This document shows positions 1-7,530 of a stretch of DNA of 64,000 nucleotides, piece by piece. The stretch is from Pseudonocardia sp. TRM90224. GTDB taxonomy: Bacteria > Actinomycetota > Actinomycetes > Mycobacteriales > Pseudonocardiaceae. Each line of letters opens with the position of its first letter. Position 1 is the first letter of the stretch. The DNA lies in the NCBI RefSeq assembly GCF_021245725.1, contig NZ_JAJGSX010000019.1:122746-186745 (forward strand), read 5' to 3'. Below the pieces are notes generated by a model. That model was not told the origin of the DNA. It did no database searches and saw nothing but the letters and a program-made list of their open reading frames with translations. The translations under genes and the position numbers were made by a program.

Positions 1-1
1 C

Positions 2-709
2 GTGCTGCTCGCGACCGGGCTGGGCGGCACGCCGCTGCTCGCCATCCCCGCGGTGCTGACGGCGGCGGTGCTGCTGGTGCTCCAGCGCCGCCCGGTGCCC
101 GCGGCGGCGGCGTCGACCAGCAAGCTCGACGAGGGACCCGACCGGTGGCGACCGTTCCTCTGGCTCACCGGCGCGGTTGTCGCCCGTTCGGTCCTGTTCT
201 TCGGGCTGACCACGCTCGTCGCGCTGCACATGAGGGCGCGCTTCGGCGTCGACCCGGCCGTCGGCGCCGCCGCGCTGACGGTGCTGCTCGCCACCGGTGC
301 GGCCGCCACGCTCGTCGGCGGGCGGATGGCCGACCGGATCGGCCGGGTGCCGACCCTGCGCATCGGCTACACGCTCGCCGTGCCGAGCATCGTGGGGCTG
401 GTGTTCGCGCCGAACGTCGCATGGGCGTTCGTTGCGGTCGCTGCGCTCGGCGTCGCCACCTATCTGCCGTTCAGCGTGCAGACCACACTCGGCCACGACT
501 ACCTGCCGGGTCGAGTCGGAACAGCATCGGGGGTCACGCTCGGCCTAGCCGTTTCCGCAGGCGGGCTCGTTGCTCCGGGGCTCGGTCTGATCGCCGACCA
601 CCACGGTCTCGGAGTGGCGATTCTGACATTGCTGGTGCCCGCCGCAGCGGCGTTGCTGATCACGACGAGATTGCCCGAAACGCGTCCGCGCACGTCGTCC
701 GGTACGTAG
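2..709 (+). CDS. MFS transporter, C-terminal part (5' end outside window)
   Basis: This is the carboxy-terminal 235 residues of a major facilitator superfamily permease. The frame is open to the window edge, so the GTG at position 2 is probably not the real start. A hydrophobic helix ends near residue 28, a Pro/Ala-rich cytoplasmic linker covers 31-50, and about six more helices follow. The stretch GGRMADRIGRVP at 106-117 is the MFS loop signature expected between helices 8 and 9, so the missing part should hold most of the first six helices. Such proteins usually export drugs or small metabolites by proton antiport. The substrate cannot be read from the sequence. The following 490 bases have no convincing gene. 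Confidence 0.8.
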   Translation: MLLATGLGGTPLLAIPAVLTAAVLLVLQRRPVPAAAASTSKLDEGPDRWRPFLWLTGAVVARSVLFFGLTTLVALHMRARFGVDPAVGAAALTVLLATGAAATLVGGRMADRIGRVPTLRIGYTLAVPSIVGLVFAPNVAWAFVAVAALGVATYLPFSVQTTLGHDYLPGRVGTASGVTLGLAVSAGGLVAPGLGLIADHHGLGVAILTLLVPAAAALLITTRLPETRPRTSSGT

Positions 710-1062
710 GTTTCGGGAATATGAGGCTCTTGGCGGCGGTTTCACACCGTGTTCGCCGTGCTACGGGTCGTCGTGCCAGACAGGCACTTCGTCGCAGACG
801 AGCGGCGTCCATCACCCGCACGGGTGACGCCAGGCGTCCACTTACCGATGCGCGCGGACCGTCGAACCAATAAGGGCTCGCACCTGGCCAAACAGTGGCC
901 CAAGGTAATCCCTGGCGAAAGCGAACGATCGCGAGGATGTTTCTCGCATGGTCCAACTGGGCACCGGGTAACCGTGGTCCGGCGGGCAGGTCAAGGAAGA
1001 TCGCTCATCGCAGCTATGGCACGGGGCAGTAACTGATCGTGTCGGCAGTCGTTGCGTTGAGT
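710..1062. other. Intergenic region upstream of whiB1, no gene seen
   Basis: Short open frames here have no recognisable domain and no supporting ribosome binding site. I see no hairpin strong enough to call. Together with the 130 bases after it, the stretch gives whiB1 a long upstream region, which suits a heavily regulated promoter. Confidence 0.5.
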
Positions 1063-1080
1063 GGGTGAGAACGCTCACCC
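1063..1080. promoter_or_regulatory. CRP-type operator upstream of whiB1
   Basis: An 18 bp perfect inverted repeat has arms GGGTGAG (1063-1069) and CTCACCC (1074-1080). Its core GTGAGAACGCTCAC fits the GTGA-N6-TCAC pattern of cAMP receptor protein sites. In M. tuberculosis the orthologous whiB1 gene is known to be controlled by the CRP homologue Rv3676, so the position makes sense. The centre is about 127 bp before the start codon. A hairpin role cannot be excluded. Confidence 0.6.
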
Positions 1081-1197
1081 GGGTGGACCTTGGCTCTTGA
1101 AGATCGAGCGCGCTCGTGAAATCCTTCACAAGCGCGGAAACACCGTGACAGACGATCGGCGCGACCCCGATCGCGCAAGTACGAGGAGCAGAGCACC

Positions 1198-1449
1198 ATG
1201 GACTGGCGTCACCGCGCGATCTGCCGCGACGAGGACCCGGAGCTGTTCTTCCCCGTGGGGACGAGCGGCCCGGCCCTGCTGCAGATCGCAGAGGCCAAGA
1301 CCGTCTGCAGGCGCTGCCCCGTGGTCTCCGAGTGCCTCACGTGGGCGCTCGAGAGCGGCCAGGACGCAGGCGTCTGGGGCGGCATGAGCGAGGACGAGCG
1401 GCGCGCCCTGAAGCGCCGCAATGCGCGTACGCGCGCACGTACCGCCTGA
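1198..1449 (+). CDS. whiB1: WhiB1-type Fe-S transcriptional regulator
   Basis: WhiB proteins bind a [4Fe-4S] cluster that senses nitric oxide or oxygen and act with the primary sigma factor. This 83-residue protein has the four cluster cysteines C9, C37, C40 and C46, the turn GVWGG at 58-62, and a basic C-terminal tail (KRRNARTRARTA) for DNA contact. The MDWRH start and overall sequence closely resemble mycobacterial WhiB1, which is essential and NO-responsive. The ATG is preceded by a GAGGAG ribosome site. The gene converges on pdtaS with a strong shared terminator between them, as in mycobacteria. Regulation is probably through the CRP-like palindrome at 1063-1080. Confidence 0.95.
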   Translation: MDWRHRAICRDEDPELFFPVGTSGPALLQIAEAKTVCRRCPVVSECLTWALESGQDAGVWGGMSEDERRALKRRNARTRARTA

Positions 1450-1470
1450 ACGCACCTACAGAACAACCCC

Positions 1471-1515
1471 ACTGCGGGCCCGAAACCGGACACCACCCGG
1501 TTCCGGGCCCGCAGT
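1471..1515. terminator. Bidirectional terminator between whiB1 and pdtaS
   Basis: A 19 bp inverted repeat (1471-1489 with 1497-1515) has one mismatch and a 7-base loop. It lies between two convergent genes and would form a very stable hairpin in either transcript. A long U-tract is absent, which is normal in GC-rich actinobacteria. Confidence 0.8.
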
Positions 1516-1636
1516 CGTTCCACCGGGGGCACGAGGACAGCTCCCGTGGGGGACCAAAGATCCGGCGTGCCTCACACCGTTGGACGGCGTTTCGGCATAC
1601 GATCTGCGACCCCGGACCCGTGGCCACGAGAGAAGA

Positions 1637-3115
1637 TTAACGCCCCGCCAATGGGAGCGTGATGACGGCCTCCGTTCCGCCGCCCTCGCGTGGGCGGATC
1701 TCGAGCGCCGAGTCCAGTTCCGAGTCGAGCAGCGTCTGCACGATCTGCAGGCCGAGGCCGTCGGACTTCTCGAGGTCGAAGCCTTCCGGGAGGCCGTGAC
1801 CGTCGTCGGAGATGATCACGTCGAGGCCCTCGCCGGTCCGCGTGACCGCGACGACCACCTCGCCGGCGACACCGGGGTCGAAGGCGTGGGCCAGCGCGTT
1901 GTGCACCAGCTCGGTCAGCACCAGCACCAGCGGTGTCGCGAGCGCGGCCGGGAGCTCGCCGAAGCTGCCCTCCCTGCGCACCTTCGCCCGCGACTCGGCC
2001 GTGGCGCCGTCGCCGATCGCCGGGATCACCTTGTCGACGAGCTCGTCGAGGTCGACCCGTTCGGCGACGGAGACCGAGAGCGACTCGTGCACGAGCGCGA
2101 TCGAGTTGACGCGCCGCACGCTCTCCGCGAGCGCCCGCCGGGCCTCCGGGATCGCCGTGCGGCGTGCCTGCAGGCGCAGCAGCGCCGCGACCGTCTGCAG
2201 GTTGTTCTTCACGCGGTGGTGGATCTCCCGGATCGTCGCGTCCTTCGAGAGCAACGCGAGATCGCGCCTGCGCAGATCGGTGACGTCACGGACCAGCACG
2301 AGCGCACCGGCGGCGTCACCCCGCGGGCGCAGCGGCAACGCGCGCACCAGCAGCACCGCGCCGCGGGCGCGGACCTCCATGCGCAGCGAGTGGCGCCCGT
2401 CCAGCGCCGAACCGATCCGGGCGGCGACCTCGGCAGCGTCGAACGGGTCGGTGACGAGGTCGCGCGTGGCCTTGGTGAGCGAATGCCCGACGAGGTCGCT
2501 CGCGTGTCCGAGCCGGTGATACGCGGAGAGCGCGTTCGGGCTCGCGTACGCGACCAGCCCGAGCGCGTCGAGCCGGATCAACCCGTCGCCGGCACGCGGG
2601 CTGGTGTCGGCGCCCACCACCGCCGCCTTCGCCGGGAACGTCCCGTCGGCGACCATCTGGCACAGGTCGGAGGCGCTGCCGAGGTAGGCGATCTCCAACG
2701 GGCTCGGCACCCTGGGCATGGCGAGGTTCGTGTCGCGGGACAGCACCGCGACCACCGAGCCCGCGACGCGCACCGGGATCGTCTCCGACCGCACCGGTAC
2801 GTCGAGGTGCCAGCGCGGGTTCTCGTCGCGGCAGATGCGCCCCTCGACGACCGCCCGGCGCAGCTGCGGGATCTCGACGGCGGTGGCGCGGGCCGTCACC
2901 ATGTCCTCGGAGTGCGCCGTCGGCGCCGTCGTGGGGCGCACCTGCGCGACGCAGAGGAACGCGCCCGGCCCCTCGGCCAGCGGGATCCACAGCAGGAAAT
3001 CGGCGAACGACATGTCGGCGAGCAGCTGCCACTCGGCGACAACCCGCTTGAGGTGCTCCACCGCTTCCGCACCCAGCCGCGTGTGCTCGGCGAGCAGCTC
3101 GCTCAACGTGGACAC
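1637..3115 (-). CDS. pdtaS: PdtaS-type cytosolic sensor histidine kinase
   Basis: A 492-residue soluble kinase with an N-terminal GAF-like domain (about 1-150), a PAS-like domain (about 175-285), a HisKA_2 phosphoacceptor segment with HHRVKNN near 299-305, and an HATPase domain with N-box NALAHAF and GLGLQIV. In mycobacteria PdtaS phosphorylates the RNA-binding antiterminator PdtaR, and its sequence from the STLSELLAEHT start onward is very similar. I chose GTG at 3115 because AGGAGG lies eight bases before it; an in-frame codon at 3154 would add 13 residues without a good ribosome site. No response regulator is adjacent, which is usual for this family. It has no membrane segments, so it must sense a cytoplasmic signal. 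Confidence 0.9.
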   Translation of the reverse strand: MSTLSELLAEHTRLGAEAVEHLKRVVAEWQLLADMSFADFLLWIPLAEGPGAFLCVAQVRPTTAPTAHSEDMVTARATAVEIPQLRRAVVEGRICRDENPRWHLDVPVRSETIPVRVAGSVVAVLSRDTNLAMPRVPSPLEIAYLGSASDLCQMVADGTFPAKAAVVGADTSPRAGDGLIRLDALGLVAYASPNALSAYHRLGHASDLVGHSLTKATRDLVTDPFDAAEVAARIGSALDGRHSLRMEVRARGAVLLVRALPLRPRGDAAGALVLVRDVTDLRRRDLALLSKDATIREIHHRVKNNLQTVAALLRLQARRTAIPEARRALAESVRRVNSIALVHESLSVSVAERVDLDELVDKVIPAIGDGATAESRAKVRREGSFGELPAALATPLVLVLTELVHNALAHAFDPGVAGEVVVAVTRTGEGLDVIISDDGHGLPEGFDLEKSDGLGLQIVQTLLDSELDSALEIRPREGGGTEAVITLPLAGR

Positions 3116-3204
3116 GCTTCCCGCCTCCTGCCGGCCAGTGCTGTGCCCATCCAAGCACGTGGGAGAATTCGGCCATCATCGCCGACGTCGCGAGGGAGGG
3201 AACC

Positions 3205-3279
3205 ATGTCCAAGCGCGCACGCAAGCGCCGCGACCGCAAGAAGAACGCCGCTAGCCACGGCAAGCGGCCCAACACCTGA
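3205..3279 (+). CDS. 24-residue ribosomal protein bL37-type
   Basis: A tiny open frame encodes a very basic protein beginning MSKRARKRRDRKKN and ending HGKRPNT. The length and the terminal HGKRPN motif match the actinobacterial large-subunit protein bL37, described from mycobacterial ribosome structures and encoded in the same pdtaS-anti-sigma neighbourhood. A strong GAGGGAGGG ribosome site sits just before the ATG. It should bind 23S rRNA near the peptidyl transferase region. The gene reads opposite to pdtaS and rsrA and is followed by a hairpin terminator. Automatic gene callers usually miss it because of its size. Confidence 0.85.
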   Translation: MSKRARKRRDRKKNAASHGKRPNT

Positions 3280-3287
3280 GCCGCCAC

Positions 3288-3318
3288 CCGGATCGGGCGG
3301 GACACCCCGCCCGACCGG
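3288..3318. terminator. Terminator between bL37 and rsrA
   Basis: Inverted arms 3288-3301 and 3306-3318 pair with a single bulged A and a four-base loop (ACAC). The hairpin lies between the convergent bL37-type and anti-sigma genes. Confidence 0.7.
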
Positions 3319-3340
3319 TCAGGCCCTGCTCAAGCCGTGC

Positions 3341-3691
3341 TCAGGCTGTCTGGTCGCGCGTCTCGATCCGCGTCGAACGCACCTCGACGGTGGTCGTGGT
3401 GCCCTCAGGGCCCGACTCGACCGTCACCTCGGCCTGTTCCAGCACCGCAACTCTGATCTGCTGCCGCAGGCGGTCCTTCAAGGCCGGCGGCGCATGCTCC
3501 CCGCCGCACTTGCTCGCGAGCAGCTTCTTCAGCTTCTCGTCGATGCCGTACTCCGAGAGGCAGGGCCCGCACTCGTCCAGGTGCTGGGCGAGCAGCGCCC
3601 GGCGCTGCTCGTCGCACTCGTGGTCGAGGAACAGCCACACCTCGGCGAGTACCTCGGAGCAGTCCGTGTCGTGATGGTTGCCGCAGCTCAC
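3341..3691 (-). CDS. rsrA: Redox-sensing zinc anti-sigma factor (RsrA/RshA)
   Basis: This 116-residue protein is the ZAS-family anti-sigma factor of the SigR/SigH thiol-stress system. It has C11, H37, C41 and C44 (HLDECGPC), the same zinc-binding and disulfide-forming positions as Streptomyces RsrA, plus C3. Under reducing conditions such proteins hold the sigma factor; disulfide stress releases zinc and frees it. The start codon overlaps the sigma stop codon in an ATGA arrangement, so the two are translationally coupled in one operon. The C-terminal tail is rich in Thr and charged residues and is not expected to be structured. Confidence 0.92.
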   Translation of the reverse strand: MSCGNHHDTDCSEVLAEVWLFLDHECDEQRRALLAQHLDECGPCLSEYGIDEKLKKLLASKCGGEHAPPALKDRLRQQIRVAVLEQAEVTVESGPEGTTTTVEVRSTRIETRDQTA

Positions 3692-4428
3692 GACGAAACC
3701 TCCTGCTGCCCGCGGGCCTCGACCCCACGCAGGAAGCCGCGGTCGCGCGCGCTGTCGGTCAGCATGTCGCGCAGCTGACGACGCCCGCGGTGCAACCGCG
3801 ACATCACGGTGCCGATCGGCGTGCCCATGATCTCGGCGATCTCCTTGTACGCGAAACCCTCGACGTCGGCGAGGTACACGGCCATCCGGAAGTCGTCGGG
3901 CAGCTGCTGCAGCGCCGCCTTCACGTCGTTGTCCGGCAGCCGGTCCAGCGCTTCCATCTCGGCCGAGGGCAGGCCGACCGAGGTGTGCTCACCGGCCTGG
4001 GCGATCTGCCAGTCGGTGATCTCCTCGGTGGGCGACTGCAGCGGCTGGCGCTGCCGCTTGCGGTAGCCGTTGATGTAGGTGTTCGTGAGGATCCGGTAGA
4101 GCCATGCCTTGAGGTTCGTGCCGGCCCGAAATGTCCGGAACGCCGAGTAGGCCTTCAGGAAGGTCTCCTGCACGAGGTCCTCGGCGTCGGCCGGGTTGCG
4201 CGTCATACGGAGCGCGGCACCGTAGAGCTGGTCCAGCAGCGGCATCGCGTCGCGCTCGAAACGAGCGGCGCGTTCCTCCGACGTCTCCGTCGGCTCCGGT
4301 TCCTGCCCGTCGACCTCGGCGTCCGACGCGGACCCGTCGACGACAGAACCATCGAGGACGCTGCCGTCCTGCGCAACGCGCTCGTCACTGCTTGCCGGCG
4401 TGCCGGCCGCCTGCTCGGTGCCTGGCAC
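3688..4428 (-). CDS. sigR: ECF sigma factor SigR/SigH, thiol-oxidative stress
   Basis: Group IV sigma factor with region 2 (DQLYGAALRMTRNPADAEDLV) and region 4 (EGFAYKEIAEIMGTPIGTVM) nearly identical to mycobacterial SigH and Streptomyces SigR. These direct transcription of thioredoxin and mycothiol genes. I place the start at GTG 4428, preceded by GAGAGG six bases upstream (246 residues). A longer frame opens at a TTG at 4578, but that codon overlaps the -10 element of the apparent SigR promoter at 4577-4602, so it could not be translated from that transcript. The N-terminal region before the conserved domain is Asp/Glu/Ser-rich and longer than in SigH. It is co-transcribed with its anti-sigma factor. 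Confidence 0.92.
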   Translation of the reverse strand: MPGTEQAAGTPASSDERVAQDGSVLDGSVVDGSASDAEVDGQEPEPTETSEERAARFERDAMPLLDQLYGAALRMTRNPADAEDLVQETFLKAYSAFRTFRAGTNLKAWLYRILTNTYINGYRKRQRQPLQSPTEEITDWQIAQAGEHTSVGLPSAEMEALDRLPDNDVKAALQQLPDDFRMAVYLADVEGFAYKEIAEIMGTPIGTVMSRLHRGRRQLRDMLTDSARDRGFLRGVEARGQQEVSS

Positions 4429-4576
4429 CGTGCTCCTCTCGCGCCGGGCCGCGGGTGTCGCGACCGCGGGAACAGCCACCTCGAGGGTGACCCCATGACG
4501 CGTCGAGAGTACGCGCCTCGATCCGGCGCGGCCCTTCGGACGTACTTCCATCACTGCTTGCGTCACGTGCGTGGTC

Positions 4577-4602
4577 AACGCGAACCCCGTCCGGGGGATT
4601 CC
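4577..4602 (-). promoter_or_regulatory. SigR/SigH-type autoregulatory promoter
   Basis: On the minus strand GGAAT (4598-4602) is followed after exactly 18 bases by GTT (4577-4579), an exact match to the SigR consensus GGAAT-N18-GTT. It lies upstream of sigR, implying the positive autoregulation known for this family. Predicted transcription starts near 4569, giving a leader of roughly 140 bases. Confidence 0.75.
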
Positions 4603-4617
4603 CTATCGTCTCGTGAC

Positions 4618-5094
4618 GTGGCAGGTAAGGGAACTCCGGCGACCGCGCTGCTCGCGAGGTCGAAGGTGGCGCACACGCTGCACACCTACGAGCACGGCAG
4701 CGGTGCGGCGTACGGCCCGGAGGCCGCCGAGGTGCTCGGCCAGGACCCCGCGCGGGTGTTCAAGACACTCGTCGCGGAGGTCGACGGAACGCTGACGGTC
4801 GGCGTCGTGCCGGTCTCGTCGATGCTCGACCTGAAGGCGCTCGCGGCTGCCGTCGGAGGCAAGCGGGCGAAGATGGCGGAGATCTCCGACGCCGAACGGG
4901 CGACCGGTTACGTCGCGGGCGGGATCTCACCGCTCGGCCAGCGCAAGAGGCTGGCGACGGTCGTCGACGCATCGGCGCAGGAGTTCCCGACCATGTTCTG
5001 CAGCGCGGGCAGACGCGGGCTGGAGGTGGAGCTGGCGCCCGCCGACCTCGCGCGGCTGACCGGGGCGCGTTTCGCGCCGATCGCCGGGCACTGA
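4618..5094 (+). CDS. ybaK: Aminoacyl-tRNA deacylase, YbaK/EbsC family
   Basis: A 158-residue single-domain YbaK protein, a family that hydrolyses mischarged tRNA such as Cys-tRNA(Pro). The conserved lysine region VFKTLVAEVDG (47-57) and the GGISPLGQRKRLATVVD segment (101-117) are typical of the catalytic pocket. The GTG start at 4618 gives a length equal to the family norm. The gene is divergent from sigR and its upstream region overlaps the SigR promoter, so the two may influence each other. It converges on the hydrolase gene with no spacing (stop at 5094, neighbour's stop at 5095). Confidence 0.9.
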   Translation: MAGKGTPATALLARSKVAHTLHTYEHGSGAAYGPEAAEVLGQDPARVFKTLVAEVDGTLTVGVVPVSSMLDLKALAAAVGGKRAKMAEISDAERATGYVAGGISPLGQRKRLATVVDASAQEFPTMFCSAGRRGLEVELAPADLARLTGARFAPIAGH

Positions 5095-5733
5095 CTACTG
5101 GACGAGGCGCCCGAGCCACGTCTGCACCGCGGCGCGCAGGCCGGGCATGTCGGACTTGAGCGAGTGGTCGCCGCGCAGCAGCGCCACCTCGCGACCTGGA
5201 GCCGACTCCGGCACCCCGAACGGGTCGTTGCTGCCCTGCACGACCAGCACCGGGACCGTCGGCTGCGCCAGCTCGCCCAGCCGGTCCTTCTCCGGCCGGC
5301 CGGGAGGGTGCACGGGGAACGCGAGGCAGAGCACGCCCGCTGCGCCGCCGGCCGTAGCGGTGCGGCACGCGACCCGCGCGCCGGAGCTGCGGCCGCCGAA
5401 CAGCAGCGGGAGGTCGCCGTCGACACTGTCGACGACGTGCTCGCGGACGTGCTCGACGACGGCGAGCCAGGCCACGTCCAGCTGGGTGGCGGGGGCGGGG
5501 GCCCGCCGGCCGGCCACCCGGTAGGGCTGCTCGACCAGCACGACGTGCACGCCTGCCGCCAGCGCGACGCCCGCGGCGCCGAGCAGGTCGGGCGCCTGCA
5601 CGCCACCGCCCGCGCCGTGCCCGAGCAGCAGGACGGCCCGCGCGTCGCCGTCGGCGTCGCGGCGGGTGATCCGCGCCGGGCCGTGCGGGGTGTCGACCAG
5701 CTCGGCGCCGACGTGAGCGGCGGCCCCGGTCAT
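5095..5733 (-). CDS. Alpha/beta hydrolase, KANL3/Tex30-like
   Basis: A 212-residue alpha/beta hydrolase. The nucleophile elbow is GRSSG at 114-118 (Ser116), with Asp170 in GSNDPFG and His190 in GDHSL completing a plausible catalytic triad. The LLGHGAGGG loop near 36-44 forms the oxyanion region. This compact class is similar to dienelactone hydrolases and Tex30-like proteins; the substrate is unknown. Its ATG overlaps the stop of the SRAP gene (ATGA), so the two are translated as a coupled pair. Confidence 0.82.
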   Translation of the reverse strand: MTGAAAHVGAELVDTPHGPARITRRDADGDARAVLLLGHGAGGGVQAPDLLGAAGVALAAGVHVVLVEQPYRVAGRRAPAPATQLDVAWLAVVEHVREHVVDSVDGDLPLLFGGRSSGARVACRTATAGGAAGVLCLAFPVHPPGRPEKDRLGELAQPTVPVLVVQGSNDPFGVPESAPGREVALLRGDHSLKSDMPGLRAAVQTWLGRLVQ

Positions 5734-6512
5734 TCCGCCAGCAGATCCAGCTGCAGCGGCTCGGCGACGTCGGCCGGGGCGAGCTCGGCGAGCAGCTCGG
5801 GGCCGTTGTTGCGGACGCTGTTGACCATCGGGCTGACCGGGCGCAGCTCCATCGCCGCGATGAGCTCGGCCGACGGTGGCGCGAGCAGCGCGGCGACGGC
5901 CTCGTCGGAGCCGGAGGCGTCCGGGTTGAGCCACGCGTCCCACGCCGAGCGCGGCAGCACGAGCGGCATGCGGTCGTGCACCTGCGCCAACGGCCCCACC
6001 GCCGACGTCGTCAGCACGGTCGCCGTCACGAGACCGTCCGGGCAGAGGTTGTCCGGGTCGTCCTTCGGCTTCCAGTACTCCCACAGACCGGCCATCGCGA
6101 GCGAACTGCCGTCGACGTAGTGCGTGTAGTACGGCTGCTTGTGGTTCTCGCCGCGCTGCCACTCGTACCAACCCGCGGCCGGGATGAGGCAGCGTCGGGC
6201 GTTGAGCGCTCTGCGGAACGCCGGCTTCTCCGCCGCCGACTCCGAACGCGCGTTGATCATCCGCGCGCCCACCTTCGGGTCCTTCGCCCACGAGGGCACG
6301 AGACCCCACTTCACGACGCGCAGGCTGCGCTCGGTGGTGTCGAGGTCGGGCGTGCCCTCCTCGTCGCGGGGATGGCGCTCCACCACCGTGACGATGTTCT
6401 TGGTGGGCGCGACGTTGTAATCGGCCTGGACGGCGCCGTCCGTCGCGTCGACGGCTTGGAACTCGTCGGCGAGGTCGGCGGGGGCCTTGATCGAGGCATA
6501 ACGACCGCACAT
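5730..6512 (-). CDS. SOS response-associated peptidase (SRAP/YedK, HMCES-like)
   Basis: SRAP proteins cross-link covalently to abasic sites in single-stranded DNA through their Cys2 and protect them during replication. The 260-residue protein has the invariant MCGRY start, NVAPT (33-37), GWYEW with Glu117, and HDRMP with His179, all active-site elements. The ATG at 6512 is fixed because Cys2 must become the N-terminus after Met removal. It is divergent from the LysR gene and coupled to the downstream hydrolase. The same family sits next to aroA in M. tuberculosis. Confidence 0.93.
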   Translation of the reverse strand: MCGRYASIKAPADLADEFQAVDATDGAVQADYNVAPTKNIVTVVERHPRDEEGTPDLDTTERSLRVVKWGLVPSWAKDPKVGARMINARSESAAEKPAFRRALNARRCLIPAAGWYEWQRGENHKQPYYTHYVDGSSLAMAGLWEYWKPKDDPDNLCPDGLVTATVLTTSAVGPLAQVHDRMPLVLPRSAWDAWLNPDASGSDEAVAALLAPPSAELIAAMELRPVSPMVNSVRNNGPELLAELAPADVAEPLQLDLLAE

Positions 6513-6590
6513 GCCACCCATCGTTCCATCCGGCGGTTCCACCCGCCCGTGTGGCCGCGCCGGCTGCCGTCGGTGGCCTAACCTCCGGCA

Positions 6591-7502
6591 ATGGACGTGC
6601 ACCTGCGCGACCTGCGCTATTTCGTCGCCGTCGCCGAGGAGCTGAGCTTCACGCGCGCAGCGGCGGAGCGGCTCTCGATCTCCCAGCCCGCGCTCAGCAA
6701 GCAGATCCGGCAGCTGGAGACGCGGCTGCGGACCGAGCTGTTCGACCGCAGCGACGGCACGGTGTCCCTGACCGCGGCCGGCGAGGCGCTGCTGCCGCAC
6801 GCCCGCAAGATGCTCGCTGAATGGGCCGACGCGGCAGCGTCCGTCGGTGAGGCGGCAGCGGCGTCGCAGCAGACGGTGTGGATCGGGCTGCACACCCGCG
6901 CAGGACACGCGCTCGTGCACGCGGTCGCCGCCGACGTCGAAGCGCGCCTGCCCGGATGGCGGGCGGAGTTCCGCCAGGTGGGTGGCACCGACCCGGCGGC
7001 CGGTCTGGCCGACGGCGGCGTCGACGTCGCGATCGCGTGGCTGCCGGTGCCCGGCGGAGCGGGCCTGTCGGCCCGCGTGATCACCACCGAGGACCGGTGG
7101 GTGTCGCTCCCGGCCGGGCACCGCCTGGCCGGTCGCACCACCATCGTGTTCGCCGACCTGCACGACGAGCCGTTCATCGCGCTCCCGGCCGCAGCCGGTC
7201 CGATGCGCGAGTTCTGGCTGGCGCTCGACCAGCGCGGTTCGCCGCCGGTGGTCGCGGGCGAGGCCGCGACGGCCGAGGAGCTGTTCGACGCCGTCGCTGC
7301 CGGGATCGGGATCGCGTTGCTGTCGGAGGGCAACACCGACGTCTACCGCCGCGACGACGTCGTGCACCGCAGGGTGGTCGACCTGCCGCCGTGCGAGCTC
7401 GCGGCGCTGTGGCGAAGCGGTGACCGGCGCAGCGCGGTGCGGGTCGTCGTCGACGCGTGCGAGCGCGCCGCGGCCGGCAGGGCCCCGGACCAGCACGAGT
7501 GA
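6591..7502 (+). CDS. LysR-family transcriptional regulator
   Basis: A 303-residue LysR-type regulator. The winged helix-turn-helix covers about 4-62 with SFTRAAAERLSISQPALS, and the periplasmic-binding-like effector domain covers about 95-290. A -10-like TAACCT ends six bases before the ATG, suggesting a leaderless transcript. LysR proteins usually control a divergent neighbour, here the SRAP-hydrolase pair 78 bases away, but no T-N11-A site could be settled by eye. The effector is unknown. Confidence 0.88.
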   Translation: MDVHLRDLRYFVAVAEELSFTRAAAERLSISQPALSKQIRQLETRLRTELFDRSDGTVSLTAAGEALLPHARKMLAEWADAAASVGEAAAASQQTVWIGLHTRAGHALVHAVAADVEARLPGWRAEFRQVGGTDPAAGLADGGVDVAIAWLPVPGGAGLSARVITTEDRWVSLPAGHRLAGRTTIVFADLHDEPFIALPAAAGPMREFWLALDQRGSPPVVAGEAATAEELFDAVAAGIGIALLSEGNTDVYRRDDVVHRRVVDLPPCELAALWRSGDRRSAVRVVVDACERAAAGRAPDQHE

Positions 7503-7530
7503 CCGCGCCGGCATGCGGGATCATGGTGGC

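Noticed and set aside
749..1036. A 95-codon open frame before whiB1
   Set aside because: No ribosome site, no domain and a proline/arginine-rich, uneven translation; more likely a regulatory region.
1421..3778. A long plus-strand open frame opposite pdtaS and rsrA
   Set aside because: The translation is low complexity and Arg-rich, and the minus-strand genes have clear motifs and ribosome sites.
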